DNA of 7,227 nucleotides, taken from Nitrosomonas eutropha (GTDB lineage: Bacteria; Pseudomonadota; Gammaproteobacteria; Burkholderiales; Nitrosomonadaceae). Position numbers and translations under genes: made by a program. The stretch's first letter is position 1. Each line of letters starts with the position of its first letter. The notes beneath the pieces were generated by a model. The model made no database searches and was not told the origin of the DNA. It was given only the letters and a program-made list of their open reading frames with translations. Where the stretch lies: positions 1 through 7,227 of the forward strand of contig JACTML010000191.1 in assembly GCA_014584635.1 (NCBI GenBank). The letters are read 5' to 3'. Shown here piece by piece: positions 1-4,375 of the stretch.

Positions 1-546
1 CTATTGGCGCAAATGGAATGAGCCTGACCAGCACGGCGTGAGCGTGCTGGAGCGGGCATTAAAAAAATCAGGTTGGCGCGGCCCGAGAGAAACAGGGGCA
101 CAACGCTTGCAGCACGCTCTTGATCGTGGACGCACAGAGCGTGAAGAATACGGACACGGCTGACCAGAAAGGCTATGACGCTGGCAAGAAAGTATCAGGC
201 ATCAAGCTATCGCTGTTGATATCTTGGGATTGCCGCATGCCATTGCGGTGACGACAGCGGAAGTGACTGACCGTAACGGTGCATTGCAGGCCTTGAAGCG
301 TTGCAGATCGGGTTTGGGGCAAGTGCAAAGTTTGCTGTGTGACAGTGGTTATACTGGAGCACTATTTGCCAAAGGTGCACAAGAAATTCCGGGCAAACCT
401 GTCACCGTGCAGATCGCCAAACGCAGCGAACTGCATACCTTCAAGGTTATGCCCAAGCGCTGGATAGTGGAGCGTAGTTTCGCTTGGCTTCATTCATTTG
501 GCTTTCTTGGCACTATTACTCAGAAGATCGTAAACGGGCTCTTACC
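1..546 (+). mobile_element. Decayed IS5-family insertion sequence, 3' part
   Basis: The left edge of the window lies inside this element, so its left end and target duplication are not visible. The body is a broken transposase gene (see the separate entry ending at 533). The sequence just after its stop, AAACGGGCTCTTA around 532-544, is where the right terminal inverted repeat would be expected, but without the left end I cannot confirm it. The right boundary near 546 is therefore approximate. The element abuts the low-complexity stretch that precedes the integron cassettes. Confidence 0.7.
2..533 (+). pseudogene. IS5-family DDE transposase, broken (several frameshifts and an internal deletion)
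   Basis: The family is recognised by the block LIVDAQSVKNTDTA (catalytic D region, from about 120), then GLPHAIAVTTAEVTDR (227 onward), LLCDSGYTG, and FKVMPKRWIVERSFAWL with the catalytic E. The text changes frame at least three times. The first change is at the A7 run at 61-67: YWRKWNEPDQHGVS is read before it, and KNQVGAAREKQG in the next frame after it. The second is near 207, where about 4 bases seem missing, between GKKVSGIK and IAVDILGLPHA. The third follows FAWL at 490. There the expected segment of about 20 residues is gone, and the normal family C-terminus FIHLAFLALLLRRS is found in another frame at 489-533 with its own TAA. The family comparison is from memory. In the frame of the main block, translation runs past this end to a TAA at 548-550. 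The gene cannot make active transposase. A programmed slip at A7 could explain the first change, but not the others. Confidence 0.85.
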
Positions 547-785
547 GTAATAAACAGATAATTCCCCCTTTACTCGTTGATTGAGATCAACTTCAAACAC
601 AGCAGAATACCTGAAACCTCATTTTTGGAATTTCAAGGAAGCTGATTTTTATCCTGATCAGAGTAGCAGGCCACCGTGAAGCTGATCGAATGAGCAAGGT
701 GTAATCAGAACAGAAGATTGCGATATTTCATTCATACAGTTTTTTAAATTCAAAACCCTACTGAATAATGAGTTTTGTTATACAC
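547..785. other. Non-coding stretch between the IS remnant and the first attC-like site
   Basis: No frame here gives a protein-like product with a ribosome-binding site. The stretch is AT-richer than the cassettes. It has a short repeated word, GAAGCTGAT, near 639 and 677, and an AT-rich run around 738-752. If the hairpin at 799-824 is an attC, this stretch is where an upstream cassette body or its remains would lie. I see no gene in it. A weak promoter-like arrangement (TTGCGA near 718 and an AT-rich segment about 17 bases on) is not convincing enough to call. Confidence 0.5.
577..590. promoter_or_regulatory. Putative FNR/ANR (Crp-Fnr family) binding site
   Basis: TTGAT-TGAG-ATCAA is a perfect match to the known FNR/ANR consensus TTGAT-N4-ATCAA, as a 5-4-5 palindrome. 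It lies about 30-40 bases beyond the probable right end of the IS remnant. The nearest gene on the + strand starts at 860, about 270 bases away, too far for the usual activator position, and I see no obvious -10 box placed for it. It may be a leftover control region of a gene displaced by the IS or by the cassette array, or a chance match. Confidence 0.4.
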
Positions 786-787
786 CC

Positions 788-835
788 ATTTGCAAAGAAG
801 TATGCACCGCTTACGGTGCATACTAAACGTTGGGC
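788..835 (+). repeat. attC-like recombination site upstream of cassette 1
   Basis: A perfect 11-bp inverted repeat (799-809 with 814-824, loop CTTA) is followed by TAAACGTTGGGC. Its GTTGGGC at 829-835 fits the attC/attI right core box GTTRRRY, with the crossover between G829 and T830. Everything downstream of T830 behaves as cassette 1. The matching left core box (RYYYAAC) is not clear: ACCCATT at about 786-792 is the closest candidate and is degenerate, so the left limit is uncertain. The call is supported by the array context and by the match between TTGGGC here and the GTCCAAC box at the far end of cassette 1 (one G-T wobble). Confidence 0.55.
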
Positions 836-859
836 ATCAAATCTATGCGGAGACCAACT

Positions 860-1498
860 ATGGGCACCGTAACTTGTTCGACCTGTGGTACCCCTCGCCC
901 ACCGGAATTGAGTGCGACGTTGGAACGCCCGCCATGCCCGCATTGTGGAGGAACGGCTTTGACGTTTGCTGTGTCGATTGAAGAATCAATATCCGTCTCG
1001 AGGCAGTGTTCGGCAGAACTCGTTCCCGGAAATCAAACCAGAGATTGGAAACAACGCTGGAGCCAAGTTCAGAAGGATCTCCAATCCGTGTCCTCGCCGA
1101 GCGCGGAAACGATGAGTGGAGAATCCATCCATGCGTGGCTACAGCGGTTGTTTTCGTTCTTCATTCACGCCTACCACTTGAAAGATGCACTGAAAGATGC
1201 AGCGCCTTCCCTGGGTCTAAACACATCTGATATCGAGGCCGCCATTACAAACGATCCAAGGTTGGCGCTGCTCGCCGACTTAGCGAATCTTGACAAGCAT
1301 TTCAAGCTCACAAAACCACCGAGAAGTGGTTGCGTCCCGCTCATCGAGCAAATTTCCGGCGTTGATAGCGCGGCCGGTAACGGCTGGTTATTGTCCGTCA
1401 AGATCAAGCATGGCACGGTCATCTTGGACGGCCTGACTGTCGCAAAAGATGCCATCGCTGCTTGGCAAGAAAAGCTTTCTACGTGGGGAATCCTTTGA
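860..1498 (+). CDS. Cassette 1 protein: zinc-ribbon N-terminus, helical C-terminal domain, function unknown
   Basis: This is a 212-aa protein. ATG at 860 is preferred because GGAG (849-852) sits 7 bases upstream; an in-frame ATG at 845 lacks such a site. The first 31 residues hold two CxxC pairs (C6/C9 and C26/C29), which look like a zinc ribbon. The rest is predicted soluble, with no signal peptide or membrane segment. It contains a helical stretch with HAYHLKDAL (103-111) and LADLANLDKHFKL (138-150). This pairing of an HLKD motif with a later LANxxKH motif resembles a family of uncharacterised, possibly HEPN-like helical proteins, but that is from memory and weak. The stop at 1496-1498 falls one base before the attC left core at 1500, and the cassette starts at T830, the usual compact layout of an integron cassette gene. 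No function is assigned. Confidence 0.8.
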   Translation: MGTVTCSTCGTPRPPELSATLERPPCPHCGGTALTFAVSIEESISVSRQCSAELVPGNQTRDWKQRWSQVQKDLQSVSSPSAETMSGESIHAWLQRLFSFFIHAYHLKDALKDAAPSLGLNTSDIEAAITNDPRLALLADLANLDKHFKLTKPPRSGCVPLIEQISGVDSAAGNGWLLSVKIKHGTVILDGLTVAKDAIAAWQEKLSTWGIL

Positions 1499-1499
1499 T

Positions 1500-1560
1500 G
1501 TCCAACCCGGCAGTCGAGCGGACCTGCGCGAAAAGCCGCGCAGGCCGCTCACTTCTACGT
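1500..1560 (+). repeat. attC site of cassette 1, 5' part, interrupted by a group II intron
   Basis: The left core GTCCAAC (1500-1506) fits RYYYAAC. A long imperfect hairpin follows: GAGCGG (1516-1521) plus CCTGCGCG (1523-1530) pair with CGCGCAGG (1537-1544) plus CCGCTC (1545-1550) around the 6-base loop AAAAGC. A1522 is left unpaired, and AGT (1512-1514) can pair with ACT (1551-1553) with C1515 unpaired. Extra-helical bases on one arm are typical of attC recognition. The site runs into ACTTCTACGT and is then cut at T1560. Its right core resumes after the intron at 2018-2022 and reads GTTATGT once joined. Confidence 0.85.
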
Positions 1561-1943
1561 GTGCCAGGCATGGCACGTTACTTCATGGGTGCAAGTCCCA
1601 TGGCCAGGTTTACGCAGAGCCGAAGGCAAGGAGAAGGGCAAGGGCGTCGTCGTGAGGCGGGGTCTGGAGGAAGCCCAATCCGAACCGGCGGGGCGATGAA
1701 CAAGAGCCGGATATGAGGCGTGATGCATTCGGGGCGAGCGGGCACGTGACCGCGAAGCCCTCCATCTGCGATTGGGATGCATTTTGTAAATCCGGCGCCT
1801 ATGCCGCGAAGGTAACGTGTCTTACCCTGGGAGGTCTGTCCTGTGTGAACGGATTCACTGAGGGCTGAGCAATCAACCCTGACCGCAGGACAGAAGTCAG
1901 CAGAGGGAGAGCCTCGCGGCGCGGAAGGAATTTAATTTGTCGA

Positions 1944-1977
1944 ACCGCCGTGGTACGTGACCCGTATGCCCGGTGGT
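1944..1977 (+). ncRNA. Group II intron domain V
   Basis: This segment is 34 nt, the standard domain V length. ACCGCC (1944-1949) pairs with GGTGGT (1972-1977) with one G-U. GTACG (1953-1957) pairs with CGTAT (1963-1967) around a short loop. The catalytic triad position reads CGC within ACCGCC, a variant known in some bacterial group II classes in place of AGC. The terminal loop is not a clean GNRA tetraloop: GTGA is present but its closing pair is shifted by one base. This may be a mutation that lowers activity. Confidence 0.75.
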
Positions 1978-1979
1978 GT

Positions 1980-2017
1980 GGGAGGAGATGCATCGCGAGG
2001 TGCCTCCCTATCCCGAT
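1980..2017 (+). ncRNA. Group II intron domain VI with candidate branch-point adenosine
   Basis: GGGAGG (1980-1985) pairs with CCTCCC (2003-2008). An upper stem CATC/GGTG (1991-1994 with 1999-2002) closes a GCGA tetraloop (1995-1998), a GNRA loop. A2010 lies 8 positions upstream of the intron 3' end at T2017, the expected spacing for the branch-point adenosine. Confidence 0.75.
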
Positions 2018-2022
2018 TATGT
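2018..2022 (+). repeat. attC right core of cassette 1 / first bases of cassette 2 (3' exon)
   Basis: TATGT directly follows the intron. Joined to G1559-T1560 it gives GTTATGT, which lies in the right-core position of the attC begun at 1500. It differs from the strict GTTRRRY at one position, but it is the perfect reverse complement of ACATAAC at the far end of cassette 2 (2415-2421). This shows that the bases belong to the start of cassette 2. Confidence 0.8.
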
Positions 2023-2036
2023 TCACGGAGGCTGCC

Positions 2037-2414
2037 ATGCGGGAGTTTGAGTTTCCTTGGCCCAATGAGGAAAAGGGCTATCAGCTATTTCCGGCAGAGC
2101 TGGAAGCTGACGCGCTGGTACTTTTTCACGCGACGCCAAAGCAAAACCTGCAGGCCATATTGAAAGAAGGGTTCAAGGCTCGTCCACCCTTGGAGTCGGT
2201 GTCCTATGCTAAAAGCAGCGTCTACTGTTTGACGCATCTTTTCACTGGGTGCCAATCGCTCTCAGAAGAAGCGGTCGTTATCGCTGTGCGCTTTGATACC
2301 CTGGCTCAGCAGGGCATAAAAGAAAACCACTCAGACGTTCACGTTTATAAGTCCGAGATTCAGCCGACAATACTCGGCTATTGCACAGTCCCGGTAGTAT
2401 ATGCGCACAAGTGA
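2037..2414 (+). CDS. Cassette 2 protein, 125 aa, possible ADP-ribosyltransferase-like fold, function unknown
   Basis: GGAGG (2027-2031) lies 5 bases before ATG 2037, which makes this the start. The longer in-frame reading from 1950 would run through intron domains V-VI and is rejected. The protein begins MREFEFPWPNEE. Its most telling segment is LFHATPKQNLQAILKEGF (29-46), followed by YAKSSVYCLTH (57-67). An H-A-(S/T) motif, then a helix ending in GF/GL, then a strand with S-x-V-Y resembles proteins of the ADP-ribosyltransferase-like superfamily (KptA/RES/DUF4433-type). That is inference from a short pattern. There is no signal peptide or membrane segment. The stop codon is directly followed by the attC left core at 2415, a classic cassette layout. 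With the intron unspliced, the leader of this gene carries the intron's domain V-VI hairpins only 19 bases upstream of the start codon. Confidence 0.8.
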   Translation: MREFEFPWPNEEKGYQLFPAELEADALVLFHATPKQNLQAILKEGFKARPPLESVSYAKSSVYCLTHLFTGCQSLSEEAVVIAVRFDTLAQQGIKENHSDVHVYKSEIQPTILGYCTVPVVYAHK

Positions 2415-2440
2415 ACATAACCAGAGCTTCAAGCCGACTG
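2415..2440 (+). repeat. Truncated attC site of cassette 2 (left half only)
   Basis: ACATAAC (2415-2421) is the left core box, exactly complementary to the restored core GTTATGT at the start of the cassette. GAGCTTCAAGCCGACTG follows, like the left arm of common attC sites. The expected complementary arm (CAGTCGGCTT) and a GTTRRRY right core are not found in the next 170 bases, so the site looks cut at about 2441. Confidence 0.75.
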
Positions 2441-2613
2441 TTGATATGAGCGCAGCCAGTCTGAAGGTAAATCCTGCGCCAGCCCGTGCCAGATATTCCG
2501 ATCTTTTTTCAAACAGATCGATATTGTGGCAATTGGCCTCGAATCCGTCGATACCATCGATTTTGATGCGGTCGGTGGTAGTTGACGAAAATATTGCTGG
2601 GGCGTGTGAAAGT
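2441..2613 (-). other. Unassigned stretch, possibly a gene fragment on the - strand
   Basis: This stretch lies between the broken attC and the end of the leftward sugar operon. On the - strand one frame is open throughout and reads protein-like text such as TTTDRIKIDGIDGFEANC, IDLFEKRSEYLARAGAG and FTFRLAALIS. It has no start codon with a ribosome-binding site and no family I recognise. It could be a relic of a gene that once followed the acyltransferase gene and was cut when it met the cassette array. The opposite strand is also open here, so chance openness is possible. No clear terminator is seen; TCGAT-ACC-ATCGA near 2549-2561 is only a 5-bp stem. Confidence 0.3.
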
Positions 2614-3183
2614 TTATTCCGTTATACCGGCTAACAATTGTTGTTCAAGATGCAGTAAATCTTTTTTACGTTCTTTAATACGTTTTGCTGGATTTCCTGC
2701 ATAAATTCCAAAAGCATGACAATCTTTATGGATCAAACTGAGTGCACCGACCGCAACTCCTTCCTCTAACTTAACGCCTGGCAGGATGACACTGCCACTA
2801 CCAATAATGACGTGTTTTCCTAAAAAAACATCGTCGTGATTTACCTTTGTAAATTTGCTGGGGACGGTGGGATTTGTGAGAGCTTCGCCTGTGTAATCGT
2901 CACTACTCGAATAAATCGATACCTTTGAAGAGATACCGCTAAAGTCTGAAAGGATTATCTTGCCAGCACCGATCAAAAGAGCTCCTACAGCGATGTGCAC
3001 ATAGCTGCCAATTTCAATACCTCTTTCGCCAGCTGACAAAACACAAAAATCATCAATACGAACATTGCTGGCTATTTTTATATGTTTTGTGCCGTAAAAA
3101 CTAGCTCTATCCGAAATCAATACATTACTGCCCAATTCAGCAAACCCCAGCGCCTCGGCAGCATCACGAGTAAGAAAACCCAT
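2614..3183 (-). CDS. Left-handed beta-helix (hexapeptide) acyltransferase
   Basis: This 189-aa enzyme probably transfers an acetyl (acyl) group from acyl-CoA to a sugar. Hexapeptide-repeat strands run from about residue 18 to 150 (for example VLISDRASFYG, IGSYVHIAVGALLIGAG, VFLGKHVIIGSGSVILPGVKL, VAVGALSLIHKD). They are followed by the typical C-terminal IYAGNPAKRIKERKKD (160-175) and a short charged helix. The loop YSSSDDYTGEALTNPTVPSKF (91-111) interrupts the coil, as in galactoside/maltose acetyltransferase-like enzymes of polysaccharide loci. H63 and H116 are candidate catalytic histidines. ATG 3183 is one base past the stop of the aminotransferase gene, with GGAGG (3190-3194, - strand) 6 bases upstream, so the two are translated together. 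It may acylate the amino group made by that enzyme, but O-acylation of another sugar is equally open. Confidence 0.88.
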   Translation of the reverse strand: MGFLTRDAAEALGFAELGSNVLISDRASFYGTKHIKIASNVRIDDFCVLSAGERGIEIGSYVHIAVGALLIGAGKIILSDFSGISSKVSIYSSSDDYTGEALTNPTVPSKFTKVNHDDVFLGKHVIIGSGSVILPGVKLEEGVAVGALSLIHKDCHAFGIYAGNPAKRIKERKKDLLHLEQQLLAGITE

Positions 3184-3184
3184 T

Positions 3185-4375
3185 TCAAACCTCCATTATG
3201 AGTTCTATGATTCTGTACTGATCTTGACTGGTTAAATTTGGATAAATCGGCAAACAAAGCACCTTCTGTGCTGCTGCTGTAGCTACTGGCAGTAAATCCC
3301 GCTGTGCCGAAGGTATGCCCCTGTACATGGGGAAGTCGGTGATCAATGGATAGAAGTAGCGCCGGGCAAAAATATTGTGATCTTTAAGTTTCTGGTAGAG
3401 CGCATCGCGGCTTAATGGGTAATCAGGCTCCACCAGAATGGGGAAGTAGGAATGATTGGCTACTGTTTGACCGGCTTGCGGCAAGCAGTGGATACTTTTG
3501 ATGACTTGCAGCTTTTCGCGATAAAACATATCAATTTCGGCGCGACGTTGCATGATCTGGGGCATGTGCTGGAGTTGCAACAGGCCAAAAGCCGCGTTGA
3601 TTTCGCTCATCTTGCCGTTAATACCGGCGGCTACTACTGTTGTCTCATCCACAAAACCAAAATTTTTCAGGTGATTGATGCGTTGCCTTGTTTTGGCATC
3701 GGGGCAGATAATGGCTCCGCCTTCAAAGGTGTTGAAAACCTTGGTAGCATGAAAACTGAGTACGGACAGATCACCATGACGCAACACACTGCCTCCTGCA
3801 TCCTGTACACCGAAGGCATGAGCGGCATCGTAAATCACTCGCAGATTATAGTTGTCTGCAATTTTCTGAATGGCATCCGTATCGCAGGGGTTGCCATAGC
3901 AGTGTACGGGTATGATGGCTGTTGTTTCTTGTGTGATAGCAGCCTCAATCCTGGCAGGGTCGAGATTGAGTGTAGTCGATTCTACATCTATAAAAACAGG
4001 CTTGCAGTTTTGCCATAGTAATGAATGAGCTGTAGCCACAAAAGAGTAGGGAGTAGTGATGACTTCACCTGTTACGCGCAAAGCCTGCAGAGCTGTTACT
4101 AGCGCTAAAGTCCCGTTAGCGAATAATGCAATGTGCTCTACTCCCAGATATTCACATAATGCCTCTTCAAGCAACTGGTGGTAGGGACCTCCATTGGTGA
4201 GTACCTTGTTGGCCCAGATTTTTTCCAGGTAAGGCATGAATTCTTCCAGCGGCGGCAGATAAGGCTGAGTGACATAGATTTGAGCAGAGCCGATGTTGTT
4301 TTCCGCTTGCCGCTCTGTTTTGGGTGATAACCACGTATAGCCTGGCGTGCGAGGTACTGTTAAGCTGGCTGACAT
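3185..4375 (-). CDS. DegT/DnrJ/EryC1/StrS-family PLP-dependent sugar aminotransferase
   Basis: This 396-aa cytoplasmic enzyme would transfer an amino group from glutamate to a keto sugar on a nucleotide carrier. The fold signature is present: LTNGGPYHQLLEEAL (59-73), ANGTLALVTALQAL (86-99), EVITTPYSFVAT (104-115), IYDAAHAFGV (181-190, D183 for the PLP ring nitrogen), and SFHATKVFNTFEGG (207-220) with the Schiff-base lysine K212. The opening VTQPYLPPLEEF and the SFHATKVFNTFEGG box recall VioA-like dTDP-4-amino-4,6-dideoxyglucose transaminases, but the exact sugar cannot be told. About 34 residues precede the usual family start; no closer in-frame start precedes the conserved region, so ATG 4375 is kept. 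Its first 16 bases overlap the end of the upstream glycosyltransferase gene, which suggests translational coupling. Confidence 0.92.
   Translation of the reverse strand: MSASLTVPRTPGYTWLSPKTERQAENNIGSAQIYVTQPYLPPLEEFMPYLEKIWANKVLTNGGPYHQLLEEALCEYLGVEHIALFANGTLALVTALQALRVTGEVITTPYSFVATAHSLLWQNCKPVFIDVESTTLNLDPARIEAAITQETTAIIPVHCYGNPCDTDAIQKIADNYNLRVIYDAAHAFGVQDAGGSVLRHGDLSVLSFHATKVFNTFEGGAIICPDAKTRQRINHLKNFGFVDETTVVAAGINGKMSEINAAFGLLQLQHMPQIMQRRAEIDMFYREKLQVIKSIHCLPQAGQTVANHSYFPILVEPDYPLSRDALYQKLKDHNIFARRYFYPLITDFPMYRGIPSAQRDLLPVATAAAQKVLCLPIYPNLTSQDQYRIIELIMEV

Larger units (their letters stand above)
1561..2017 (+). ncRNA. ORF-less group II intron inserted in the attC core
   Basis: The RNA starts GTGCC, close to the group II 5' consensus GUGYG, and ends CCCGAT. 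Recognisable group II text includes GGGTGCAAGTCCC (1588-1600), a domain I segment with GTGAGGCGGGGTCTGGAGGA and ACAAGAGCCGGATATGAGGC, GACAGAAGTCAGCAGAGG (1889-1906, typical of the end of domain III), a 34-nt domain V (1944-1977), and domain VI (1980-2017). Domain IV, where the maturase gene would sit, is reduced to a few tens of bases, so any splicing or mobility would need a protein supplied from elsewhere. ACGTG at 1815-1819 can pair with the 5' exon end TACGT (1556-1560), a plausible EBS1-IBS1 contact, and the preceding A1814 can pair with the first 3' exon base T2018. The subclass is not assigned. Exact ends are fixed by the restored attC core, not just by intron consensus. Confidence 0.88.

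Noticed and set aside
61..67. A7 run as a programmed -1 frameshift site in the transposase
   Set aside because: The frame change needed is +1 (or -2), not -1, and other lesions already inactivate the gene; kept only as a possibility.
1449..1716. Overlapping open frames on the + strand across the attC and intron start
   Set aside because: They run through the attC hairpin and structured intron RNA and have no family resemblance; structure explains the sequence.
1950..2036. Longer start for the cassette 2 gene at 1950
   Set aside because: The extra 29 residues would be encoded by intron domains V-VI; ATG 2037 has a proper GGAGG site and lies after the cassette boundary.
2549..2561. Possible terminator between convergent genes
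   Set aside because: The stem is only 5 bp with a 3-base loop and a short T run; too weak.
2401..2634. 77-aa + strand frame after cassette 2
   Set aside because: It begins inside cassette 2, crosses the attC and runs over the end of the acyltransferase gene, with no ribosome-binding site of its own.
3452..4018. 188-aa + strand frame
   Set aside because: Lies wholly antisense to the well-supported aminotransferase gene, with no independent evidence.
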